DNA from: Pontibacter rufus
GTDB taxonomy: Bacteria > Bacteroidota > Bacteroidia > Cytophagales > Hymenobacteraceae
NCBI RefSeq assembly: GCF_015694705.1
Contig: NZ_JADQDR010000001.1
Span: 124,001-188,000, forward strand
Direction of reading: 5' to 3'
Length of the DNA stretch: 64,000 bases
Numbering within the stretch: position 1 is the first letter of the stretch; every line of letters begins with the position of its first letter. Made by a program: the position numbers and the translations under genes. The notes below the pieces were generated by a model. That model was given only the letters and a program-made list of their open reading frames with translations, was not told the origin of the DNA and did no database searches. Positions 56,012 through 64,000 of this stretch are shown one piece after another.

Positions 56012-59000
56012 ATGAAAAGAAGTCTACTAATTTGTTTTGCCTTGATGTTTGCCCTGCTGCAACAGGCGCTGGCACAAAGCAAAACAGTGTCGGGTACAGT
56101 AACCGACCAAGCCACCGGACAGGGATTGCCGGGTGTTTCCGTTATTGTGAAAGGTACCACTGTGGGTACGGCTACAGGCGGCAATGGATCTTATACCGTT
56201 AATGTGCCGGAGAGTGCCTCCACACTGGTGTTCAAGTACATCGGCTATGCTACAAAAGAAGTTCCTGTCGGAAACCAGAGTGTCGTAAATGTTGCACTGG
56301 GTGTAGATGCAGAGCAACTCGGCGAAGTAGTAATTGTAGGTGCGGGTGGTATCGAGCGCCAGGCGAAAGAGCAGGGCTATACTACCACCACCATCGCTAC
56401 CGAGGAATTGACGCAGGGTAAAACACCAAACATTGCTTCAGGACTTACCGGCAAAGTAGCCGGCTTGCAGATTAATGCAGTAAGCAGCGGCGTGAACCCC
56501 AACGTGCGTGTTACGCTGAGAGGTAACCGCTCTTTAACAGGTAACAACGAAGCCCTGATAGTGCTGGATAACGTAATTGTTCCGAACACAGTATTGGGTA
56601 ACCTGAACCCGGAGGATGTTGAAACCATTACCGTGCTGAACGGTGGTAATGCCGCCGCCCTTTATGGTTCTGACGCATCTAATGGGGCCGTGCTGATTAC
56701 GACCAAAAAAGGTATAAAAGGCGTAACCAGGATCAACCTGTCGCACACCACTACTTTTGAGGAAATCAGCTTCTTCCCTGATTTACAGAACCAGTTTGGT
56801 TCCGGTTCTTCTACCGGCGAACAGGTGTACATTCCTTTCGAAAACCAGCAGTATGGCCCTGCTTTCGACGGCTCTATGGTTGAAATTGGCAAGCCGCTGG
56901 CCGACGGTTCTATCCAGACGGTGCCTTACACTGCCAGAGACGACAAGTATGATTTCTGGGAAACAGGTTTAAGCAACCAGACAGACTTCTCTATTTCATC
57001 AGGCAGCGATAAATCCACGTTTTATGCATCCGGCCAGCGCCTGGATGTGAGCGGTACCACACCGGAAGATAAGTACAACCGTACGTCTGTGCGTATCAAC
57101 GGCACGCATGAGTTAAGTGATAAATTTAATTTTTCGTTTAATACAAATTACACGCAAAACTTCTATGATATCACCAACCAGACAGCCAGCATTTATGATG
57201 CCCTGCTGCAAACGCCGGCGCATATTCCGCTTTTAGATTACAAAGACTGGCGAAACAACCCTTTCGCAAACCCGAATGGTTATTACAATGAGTATTATGA
57301 TAACCCGTATTTCCTGATTGATAACAACCGCCAGGAAACGCGCAATAATTATATCATAGGTAATTTTGAACTGAAGTTTGCGCCGGTCGAGTGGCTGGAG
57401 TTTACAGGCCGGGCGGGTGTAACAAGCAGAAACACTACTGAAAAAACAACAGCAGGCAAGTTTACGCTGACTGACTATACAAAAGAAATTTCGTCCAGTA
57501 AAACGGATATTGCCGGTGGCGTTGGCGACTACAGCCTGGCTACCACACAGCTTAACTCCGACTTCCTGGCACAGATTAGAAAGGATTTCAACGATTTCTC
57601 TTTGAATCTGATTTTGGGAACCAGCATCCGGAACAACTATAGCAAGTTTATCTCTATTTCAGGAAACGGTCTGGTAAACCCCGGTTTATACAACATCAGC
57701 AACCGCGTTGGCGAGCCAGGTGCTTCTGAAGCAAGTTATCAGGCACGCCAGGTAGGTGTATATGCCGATATGACCATCGGGTTCAGGGACTATCTGTTCC
57801 TGCACGCAACAGGCCGAAACGACTGGGTTTCTATTCTGGCACCGGAGAACAGATCTTTCTTCTACCCGGCTATAGATATTGCTTTTACCGCCACAGACGC
57901 CATCCCTGCATTGCAGAACAGCAGTGTTATCTCGCTCTTAAAAATCAGGGGCGGTGTGTCTAAAGTAGGACAGGTAAACCTGGGTTCCAGAACCAACTTT
58001 GGGGCTTATTCGCTCGAGCCCACGTTCCTGCCAACAGGTGGTTTTCCTTATGGCAGCTTAACCGGCTATTCGTTGAGCAATTTACTCGTGTCTGCTGACC
58101 TGAAGCCTGAAATTACCACTGGCTATGAATTTGGTTTTGATGCGGTGTTCTTGAACGATGTTATCTCAACTAAATTTACTTATTACAAGACAAATACCAC
58201 TGACCAGACGGTTACGACAGGTGTATCAAAAGCAACAGGTTTCTCGGCTTACCTCGTAAACTCCGGCGAAACCGAAAACCAGGGTGTAGAAACAGCCTTG
58301 CACATAAGCCCGATAAGCACCGAAACATGGAGTGTTACAATAGGCGGAAACTATACTTACCAGGATGGCAAGGTTCTTTCTATCTCTTCAGACCTGGATC
58401 GCCTTCAGTTATCTTTCGGCGGTGATGCGCAGGTATATGCCGTAGCAGGCGAGGCCTTCCCGGTATTACTCGGCACAGATTACGTGCGTGATGATCAGGG
58501 AAGGATTATTGTAGACAGGATTTCCGGCTACCCTACACAAAATCCTGAATTGCAGATTCTGGGCTCTACTGAACCCAAGCACCGTTTAGGTCTGGACATG
58601 GAAGTGCGTTACAAGAATTTCCGCCTTACTTCTTTGTTTGAGTACAGAGGAGACTATGTAAGATATCATGATGGTGGTGGCTCGTTCGATTTTTCCGGAT
58701 CTTCTGCCAGAAGCGCGCAATATAACCGCGACCGTTTTGTGATACCTAATTCATCTTACCTCGATCCGGAAACAGGCGAATATGTGGCAAACACAAACAT
58801 TACTGTTGCAGATGGCGGCGCCGGTTTCTTCGCCAACGGCGACAGGAACCTGAACGTAGCCAGCAACTTTGTAACCAGCGGCGAATACTGGAGATGGCGC
58901 GAGGCTTCGCTGGAGTATGAGTTGCCACAGGCATGGCTGGCAAGCACCGTTAAGTTTGTAAAAGCAGCTTCTGTCAGCATCCAGGCCCGTAACCTTAAAC

Positions 59001-59140
59001 TGTGGCTGCCTGATTCTAACCAGTACTCTGATCCGGACTACAGCTTTGCAGGAAGCGAAAGTAATGCCATCGGTATAACAACGCTGAGCCAGACACCGCC
59101 AACACGTTATTATGGCGCTACGGTTTCAGTATCATTCTAA
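56012..59140 (+). CDS. SusC/RagA TonB-linked outer-membrane transporter (second locus)
   Basis: 1042 residues. The signal peptide ends in QALAQS. A carboxypeptidase-regulatory-like domain is at about 25-100 (SGTVTDQATGQGLPGVSVIVKG), the plug at about 105-230 (GEVVIVGAGG, ALIVLDNVIVPN, GAVLITTKKG), then the barrel ending in GATVSVSF. It has no STN domain, in contrast to the SusC of the first locus, so it should not signal to a FecR protein. It imports an unknown substrate, with the SusD and SusE-like lipoproteins encoded 30 and about 1620 bases downstream. The first 140 bases are nearly identical to those of the third SusC gene. Confidence 0.96.
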   Translation: MKRSLLICFALMFALLQQALAQSKTVSGTVTDQATGQGLPGVSVIVKGTTVGTATGGNGSYTVNVPESASTLVFKYIGYATKEVPVGNQSVVNVALGVDAEQLGEVVIVGAGGIERQAKEQGYTTTTIATEELTQGKTPNIASGLTGKVAGLQINAVSSGVNPNVRVTLRGNRSLTGNNEALIVLDNVIVPNTVLGNLNPEDVETITVLNGGNAAALYGSDASNGAVLITTKKGIKGVTRINLSHTTTFEEISFFPDLQNQFGSGSSTGEQVYIPFENQQYGPAFDGSMVEIGKPLADGSIQTVPYTARDDKYDFWETGLSNQTDFSISSGSDKSTFYASGQRLDVSGTTPEDKYNRTSVRINGTHELSDKFNFSFNTNYTQNFYDITNQTASIYDALLQTPAHIPLLDYKDWRNNPFANPNGYYNEYYDNPYFLIDNNRQETRNNYIIGNFELKFAPVEWLEFTGRAGVTSRNTTEKTTAGKFTLTDYTKEISSSKTDIAGGVGDYSLATTQLNSDFLAQIRKDFNDFSLNLILGTSIRNNYSKFISISGNGLVNPGLYNISNRVGEPGASEASYQARQVGVYADMTIGFRDYLFLHATGRNDWVSILAPENRSFFYPAIDIAFTATDAIPALQNSSVISLLKIRGGVSKVGQVNLGSRTNFGAYSLEPTFLPTGGFPYGSLTGYSLSNLLVSADLKPEITTGYEFGFDAVFLNDVISTKFTYYKTNTTDQTVTTGVSKATGFSAYLVNSGETENQGVETALHISPISTETWSVTIGGNYTYQDGKVLSISSDLDRLQLSFGGDAQVYAVAGEAFPVLLGTDYVRDDQGRIIVDRISGYPTQNPELQILGSTEPKHRLGLDMEVRYKNFRLTSLFEYRGDYVRYHDGGGSFDFSGSSARSAQYNRDRFVIPNSSYLDPETGEYVANTNITVADGGAGFFANGDRNLNVASNFVTSGEYWRWREASLEYELPQAWLASTVKFVKAASVSIQARNLKLWLPDSNQYSDPDYSFAGSESNAIGITTLSQTPPTRYYGATVSVSF

Positions 59141-59170
59141 TTAGTAAACAATCATTGTTAAAATATAATC

Positions 59171-60739
59171 ATGAAGAGAATATTAAGAACGCTTATACTA
59201 AGCACTCTGGCTCTTTCTGTGTTTTCGTGTGAACAGTTCCTGGACATTAATGAAAACCCGAATCAGGCTACAACATCTTCGCCCCAGCAGGTGCTGCCCA
59301 ATGCCCTCACCAACACTGCTCAAACTGTAGTTGTTTATAATGATTACGGCTCCTGGCATGTAGGCTATATCGTAAACGCCGGCGGCTTCGGCGGCTGGGG
59401 TTCTACCCTGACCTATAACTATACCTCAGGGGACTATGCTAGCCTGTGGGATAACTCCTTTGATAACCTGAATGATTACAAGTATATAGAGACCAGCTCG
59501 CAGAGCGACCCTACGCTGGCCTTTTATAATGCAATCGCTAAGATTATGATAGCTTACAACTATCAGATGCTGGTTGATACCTACGGCGATGTGCCTTATA
59601 CTACTGCCCTGCAGGGCAGTAGCATGATTACGCCTACTTATGACAAAGCAGAGGACATTTACAAGGATCTGATTGACAACAAACTGGATTCTGCGCTTGT
59701 TATCATCAACACCGCCCTGACTGCTGAGCCACGTGTAGCAAATGCTATTACAGCAGGAGACGTGATGTTTGACGGCAAAATGAGCCAGTGGGTACAATTT
59801 GCAAATACCCTGAAACTCAGAATGCTGCTTCGCATATCAGGTGTTCCTTCCTTAAGCGCTTATGCGAGCGAGAAATTTGCCAATTTTGATGTCAGCGGCG
59901 GTTTTTTAACAGAGGATGCTCTGGTAAACCCCGGCTATACCGAAAGTGCAGGAAAGCAGAACCCCTACTGGGATCGTTACAAAACAACGGCTGCCGGAAC
60001 CGCAAGCGGAGCAGGCCGGTCACGTATACCAAGCAACTATACTTATAGCTTTTACGATGGTGGCAAAGTGCTGGACGAAGCCAGAGGCGATGTGACGTAC
60101 CGTAATTTTCCTCAGACGCCAACCAACGATTTAGGAGACGAAAGCGCTGATGTGCCTACGGCGCCATCAGGAAACAATGCATGGTTTGTAGGCGGCGGAA
60201 TCGGTTTGTTTAAAGGTCCGGGCATGGGGCAGCCAATAATACTGGCATCCGAAAGTGATTTTCTGCAGGCCGAGGCATACTTAAAAGGCTACCTGGTAGG
60301 CGATGCGCAGACAGCTTACCACAATGGGATAGAGAATTCGTTCAGATACCTTTACAAGAACGTTACCAACAGCGTAGAGCCCGGGTATGATCCGGTAAAT
60401 GATGCGATTGCTTATACCGACACTGTGAATGTGGAAAATCCGCTGGTTAATTTCGAATTAGCAGCATCACAGGAGCAAAAGCTGGAGGCGATTATTACAC
60501 AGAAGTATATCGCGCTGAACTTTATTCATGGTTTTGAGGCCTGGAACGAATACCGCAGAACAGGTTATCCGAGCGTATCAGCCGGTTCAACTTTTGCTTC
60601 CATCAGATCATCTTCGCCACTACCCGATAAGCTGCCTTTACGAATATTGTATCCGGCTTCGGAGCAGCAGGTAAACCCGGCCAACGTACCGCAGGGCATC
60701 GATGTATTCGGCACAAGGTTATTCTACGATGTTGACTAG
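59171..60739 (+). CDS. SusD/RagB-like outer-membrane lipoprotein (second locus)
   Basis: 522 residues. The lipoprotein signal is LALSVFSC followed by EQFLDINENPNQAT, characteristic of the SusD-like_2 branch. Segments such as AFYNAIAKIMIAYNYQMLVDTYGDVPYTTAL and ITQKYIALNFIHGFEAWNEYRRTGYPSV are conserved in this branch. It caps the SusC partner and binds the ligand at the cell surface; this branch often goes with oligopeptide or glycan import, and the ligand is unknown. It starts 30 bases after the SusC stop. Confidence 0.95.
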   Translation: MKRILRTLILSTLALSVFSCEQFLDINENPNQATTSSPQQVLPNALTNTAQTVVVYNDYGSWHVGYIVNAGGFGGWGSTLTYNYTSGDYASLWDNSFDNLNDYKYIETSSQSDPTLAFYNAIAKIMIAYNYQMLVDTYGDVPYTTALQGSSMITPTYDKAEDIYKDLIDNKLDSALVIINTALTAEPRVANAITAGDVMFDGKMSQWVQFANTLKLRMLLRISGVPSLSAYASEKFANFDVSGGFLTEDALVNPGYTESAGKQNPYWDRYKTTAAGTASGAGRSRIPSNYTYSFYDGGKVLDEARGDVTYRNFPQTPTNDLGDESADVPTAPSGNNAWFVGGGIGLFKGPGMGQPIILASESDFLQAEAYLKGYLVGDAQTAYHNGIENSFRYLYKNVTNSVEPGYDPVNDAIAYTDTVNVENPLVNFELAASQEQKLEAIITQKYIALNFIHGFEAWNEYRRTGYPSVSAGSTFASIRSSSPLPDKLPLRILYPASEQQVNPANVPQGIDVFGTRLFYDVD

Positions 60740-60761
60740 TTCACGATTTAAATTTCTTAAG

Positions 60762-61631
60762 ATGAAAAAGATAAAAAATATACTGATGTTAGCCCTGGCT
60801 GTATCCGGGCTATCGTCGTGCCTTGACGAAGATCCTATCTTCAACCCTGATGATTCTCCTAATATTATAGAGATCAAGAGTGCGGGCGGCGCAATACAAT
60901 CACCGGTAGATGCTGTTTATCCGCTATATGTTAATTCTTTCGACATTGTGCCGGAAGCGGAGTTCCCATTGATTATCAGCTACTCCGGTGCAGGTACAGC
61001 TCCCCAGGACATTACTGTAAACCTGGAAGTAGATCCGGAAGCTATGGCGGAGTATAATGCCTGGTTTAATGAAGATGAGGACCCGCTGGATGAAGAAGAA
61101 GATCATGATGCTTATAAATTGTTGTCCGAGTCCATTTACGAGTTCCCGACAACAACCGTAACTATACCTGCCGGCAAGCGCGAAGCTGTAATTATGGTAA
61201 AAGTTAAGCCAGATATGCTGGATTTCGATAACAGCTATGCCATACCTGTTTCGATAACGGAGTCGAGTGCCGGCATAATCAGCGGTAACAACAGCACAGC
61301 AATTATTGCAATTGGCGCCAAGAATGAATACGACGGTACTTACACCAATACCTATACTTCCACTTTAGGTAACGGCACCAATACCGTAGATCTCGTTACC
61401 ACAGGCCAGTATTCGGTTAAGATGCTGCCCGGCCTGATTGGGGTTTACAGCAATGCGTTCTCTATAACAGTAGACCCGGCAACTAACCTGGCAACTGTAA
61501 GTATGACATCGCTTCTGCCGATAGCAACAGATCCGTCCAGCCACTGGGATCCGGCTACCAAAACCTTCTACCTCAAGTGGACTTCCAATGCAGGCGCAAG
61601 GCAATTTGAGCAGACGCTTAAGATGAAGTAA
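60762..61631 (+). CDS. SusE-like/DUF1735-type surface lipoprotein
   Basis: 289 residues from the ATG at 60762; a frame 60 bases longer would overlap the SusD end and lose the lipoprotein signal VSGLSSC. The N-terminal half is a DUF1735-like beta domain (SPVDAVYPLYVNSFDIVPEAEFPLIISYSG, TVTIPAGKREAVIMVKVKPDML, SYAIPVSITESSAGIISG). The C-terminal half (TYTNTYTSTLGNGTNTVDL, HWDPATKTFYLKWTSNAGARQFEQTLKM) fits a DUF4361-like domain. Such proteins sit at the SusCD position of surface ligand-binding lipoproteins. It starts 22 bases after the SusD stop and ends the operon at a terminator. Confidence 0.88.
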   Translation: MKKIKNILMLALAVSGLSSCLDEDPIFNPDDSPNIIEIKSAGGAIQSPVDAVYPLYVNSFDIVPEAEFPLIISYSGAGTAPQDITVNLEVDPEAMAEYNAWFNEDEDPLDEEEDHDAYKLLSESIYEFPTTTVTIPAGKREAVIMVKVKPDMLDFDNSYAIPVSITESSAGIISGNNSTAIIAIGAKNEYDGTYTNTYTSTLGNGTNTVDLVTTGQYSVKMLPGLIGVYSNAFSITVDPATNLATVSMTSLLPIATDPSSHWDPATKTFYLKWTSNAGARQFEQTLKMK

Positions 61632-61651
61632 TAATCAGAATTATCAGTACA

Positions 61652-61693
61652 AATAAAAAGGAGCTGCTTCTAATGAAGCAGCTCCTTTTTATT
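61652..61693 (+). terminator. Strong terminator of the second SusCD operon
   Basis: AATAAAAAGGAGCTGCTTC and GAAGCAGCTCCTTTTTATT form a perfect 19-base stem with a TAAT loop and U-tract, 20 bases after the lipoprotein stop. Confidence 0.92.
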
Positions 61694-61992
61694 TTGTTTA
61701 TCATACAATGTAAATGTGATTGCTATTATACTTTATACCTATATAATGATAATATATCACAATTGAATAGCAGGTCGTTTAAGAAGACGGCTGTTGCTCG
61801 ATAACCATATAACACAAGATATTCTGGCTACCGATTGGGCCGGAGCCTTAAATTATTGTCTTCCAGCATAGTATTTTACGCAAAGTTGGGGTGCACCCGG
61901 CAAAATTATTTTGGGCATGCAATATTCTGAGTATATTTGGAGAAAAAATAACACTAATTATAACCAACAATCAACCAAAACGAGTATTTAGT
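61694..61992. other. Promoter region of the third SusC gene
   Basis: About 300 bases between a strong terminator and the ATG. It contains a likely promoter at 61911-61939 and one TATACTT word near 61727. No gene or repeat seen. Confidence 0.55.
61911..61939 (+). promoter_or_regulatory. Promoter of the third SusC gene
   Basis: TTG at 61911 and TATATTTG at 61932, 18 bases apart, fit the Bacteroidota -33/-7 promoter (TTG-N19-TAnnTTTG). It lies 54 bases before the ATG and continues as TATATTTGGA like the box before the second SusC gene. Confidence 0.6.
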
Positions 61993-64000
61993 ATGAAAAG
62001 AAGTCTACTAATCTGTTTTGCCTTGATGTTTGCCTTGTTACAACAAGCGCTGGCACAAAGCAAAACAGTGTCGGGTATAGTAACCGACCAGGCCACCGGG
62101 CAGGGATTGCCGGGTGTTTCCGTTATCGTGAAAGGTACCACTGTGGGAGCGGCAACCAGTGCAGATGGATCCTATGCCGTGAATGTACCGGCTAACGCCA
62201 ATACTTTGGTATTCAGGTACATTGGATATGAGACAAAAGAAGTTCCTGTTGGCGGACAGAGTGTAATCAATGTTACGCTGGCGATTGATAACGAGCAGTT
62301 AAGCGAAGTTGTAATTACCGGTTACGGTTCTACGGTTGAAAAGGAACTGACAGGTTCTGTAGCCTCCGTTGGCGCAGAAGAACTGGAAGACAGACCGGTG
62401 GCTTCAGTTGACCAGTTGTTGCAAGGCCAGGTAGCTGGTTTGCAGTCAGTTGGTGCTTCAGGCCAGCCTGGTGCCAGCCAGGAGATCCGTATCAGAGGTA
62501 TTGGTTCTATCAACGCCGGCTCTAATCCGCTTTATGTAGTAGATGGTGTTATCATTAACACAGGCGATGTTTCGAGATTAACAACTACATCAAACCAGCT
62601 GGCAGGTATAAACCCGAACGATATCGAAAGTATATCAGTTCTGAAAGATGCTGCTTCTACTTCTATTTATGGTTCAAGAGGTGCTAATGGTGTAATCCTG
62701 ATTACAACGAAGAAGGGTAGAGCGGGTAAAACCAAATTCAACTTCTCTACCGAGCAAGGCTACACTGAGGTTGCCAAAGTGCCGGATGCCGGTGAGTTTT
62801 TAACTGCTGAGCAGTGGCTGGAACTTACAGGAGAAGGCCTTGCAAATGCGGGCGCAGATCAGGCAACGGTGGATGAGTACTTAGGCCTTTTCGGCCAGGG
62901 TAACGGCATCGATACAGACTGGAGAGATCTGGTAACCAGAAGAGGTACACAGCAGACGTATAACCTTTCAGCGTCTGGCGGTAACGAAAAAACAAGGTTC
63001 TATGCTTCGGCCGGCCTGTTTGATCAGGAAGCGCCCGTTATCGGATCAGAATTGCGCAGAATTTCCGGTTCCCTGAACCTGAACCATACTGTAAATGATA
63101 AAATCGACTTCTTCACGACTTTAACAGCCTCTAACATAGGGCAGAATACGCCTTCTAACGGTGGCGCCTTTGCTAACCCGGTGGGTGCTATCGGCTTCCT
63201 GTTGCCAACACAAAGTCCTTACAATGCGGATGGCTCCTATAACATCAGCCAGGAGGGCATTCTGGATTTTGGCGGTAACTATAACCCCTTATACCTGGTA
63301 GAAAACGATAAAAGAGACTTGTCAAATACTAAAATACTGGGCTCTGCTGGCGCTGGCTGGAACATTATAAAAGGCCTGCGTTTCTCTACCCAGGTAGGTG
63401 TTGACTATATCAACCTGGAAGAAAGAATGTACTGGAACCCTTTCCATGGTGATGGTACAAACTACGGTGGTTATGGTTTCGACTACTATACCCGTATTTT
63501 TAACTGGACTGCTACAAACCTGTTGAACTATCGTTTTACAGTGCCGGGCGTAGAAAAACTTACTGCCGATGTAACTGTTGGTTATGAAGCGCAGGAATCC
63601 AACGAGTACAGAATTACCAGCAGTGCTACGAACTTTCCGCCAACAACAGCTTTGACAGGAACTGTAGTAGCGGCAAGCCCTTCAGAGGCAAGCGCATCAG
63701 GTAACGACTATTCTTTCTCGTCTGTTCTGTCAAGAGCTAATATCACCTATGCTGATAAGTATGTGTTGAGTGGCAGCTTCCGTCGTGATGGTTCTTCCCG
63801 ATTCGGCTCAGAAAACAGGTATGGTAACTTCTGGTCAATCGGTGCCTCATGGAACGTTGACGAAGAAGCATTTATGCAGGCTGTAGAGGCTGTGTCTACC
63901 CTGAAGCTGCGCACTTCTTACGGTGTAAATGGTAACGGTGATATTGCGAACTATGCCTGGAGACCATTGTACGGCTATGGTATTAACTACAACCAGCAGC
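61993..64000 (+). CDS. SusC/RagA TonB-linked outer-membrane transporter, 3'-truncated by the window
   Basis: The frame is open from the ATG at 61993 to the end of the window, about 669 residues, with no stop. A signal peptide ends in QALAQS. The carboxypeptidase-regulatory-like domain is at about 25-100, the plug at about 105-240 (VVITGYGSTVEKELTGSVASV, IRIRGIGSINAGSNPLYVVDGVII, GVILITTKKGRAGKT), then the start of the barrel. There is no STN domain. The first 45 or so codons and the bases before the ATG are nearly the same as in the second SusC gene, while the plug and barrel differ, so it transports something else. A SusD partner is expected beyond the window. Confidence 0.93.
   Translation, partial: MKRSLLICFALMFALLQQALAQSKTVSGIVTDQATGQGLPGVSVIVKGTTVGAATSADGSYAVNVPANANTLVFRYIGYETKEVPVGGQSVINVTLAIDNEQLSEVVITGYGSTVEKELTGSVASVGAEELEDRPVASVDQLLQGQVAGLQSVGASGQPGASQEIRIRGIGSINAGSNPLYVVDGVIINTGDVSRLTTTSNQLAGINPNDIESISVLKDAASTSIYGSRGANGVILITTKKGRAGKTKFNFSTEQGYTEVAKVPDAGEFLTAEQWLELTGEGLANAGADQATVDEYLGLFGQGNGIDTDWRDLVTRRGTQQTYNLSASGGNEKTRFYASAGLFDQEAPVIGSELRRISGSLNLNHTVNDKIDFFTTLTASNIGQNTPSNGGAFANPVGAIGFLLPTQSPYNADGSYNISQEGILDFGGNYNPLYLVENDKRDLSNTKILGSAGAGWNIIKGLRFSTQVGVDYINLEERMYWNPFHGDGTNYGGYGFDYYTRIFNWTATNLLNYRFTVPGVEKLTADVTVGYEAQESNEYRITSSATNFPPTTALTGTVVAASPSEASASGNDYSFSSVLSRANITYADKYVLSGSFRRDGSSRFGSENRYGNFWSIGASWNVDEEAFMQAVEAVSTLKLRTSYGVNGNGDIANYAWRPLYGYGINYNQQ

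Overview
The window comes from a member of the Bacteroidota, most likely a Cytophagales/Hymenobacteraceae bacterium of the Pontibacter type. This is an inference from gene families and style, not from a marker gene. The support is three SusC/RagA and two SusD/RagB outer-membrane systems, type IX secretion (porZ and two secreted proteins with C-terminal sorting domains), FecI/FecR-type regulation, many lipoproteins, promoter-like TAnnTTTG boxes, and DNA of medium GC content.

Layout. (1) 2-985 is the 3' end of a surface protein gene. (2) 1.6-18.6 kb is a polysaccharide utilization locus (PUL). Reading leftward from its regulator it holds a divergent ECF sigma factor and FecR anti-sigma factor, an STN-bearing SusC, SusD, a lipoprotein dehydrogenase with a c-type cytochrome domain, GH43, two CE1-like esterases, a secreted VOC protein and a second GH43. 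The GH43 plus feruloyl-esterase-like content points to a substituted (arabino)xylan. A decayed IS3-family transposase lies just beyond the sigma gene. (3) 19-55.6 kb is a mostly housekeeping block on both strands: MoxR ATPase, ferredoxin, thymidine kinase, porZ-recO, two FKBP lipoproteins with nrnA and ndk, dxs, scpA, a YbhN-like flippase, nhaA, an FAD monooxygenase, asd, a lamin-tail T9SS protein, two paralogous lipase-like lipoproteins around a TauE/SafE permease, a DEAD-box helicase, small membrane proteins and an M1 peptidase. (4) 56-64 kb is a second outer-membrane uptake locus (SusC, SusD, SusE-like lipoprotein), followed by a third SusC whose 5' end is nearly a copy of the second and which runs off the window.

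The most striking structure is not a gene. The heptamer AAGTATA/TATACTT occurs about 85 times by eye, where roughly eight would be expected in random sequence of even composition. It is dense from 18 to 56 kb inside and outside genes, and it forms the base of several long terminator hairpins as inverted pairs. It is near background across the PUL. This resembles the behaviour of DNA uptake sequences in Pasteurellaceae and Neisseriaceae and suggests that the PUL was acquired. Two families of intergenic palindromic repeats and several very long perfect hairpins are also present. No tRNA, rRNA, CRISPR array or intact insertion sequence was seen.
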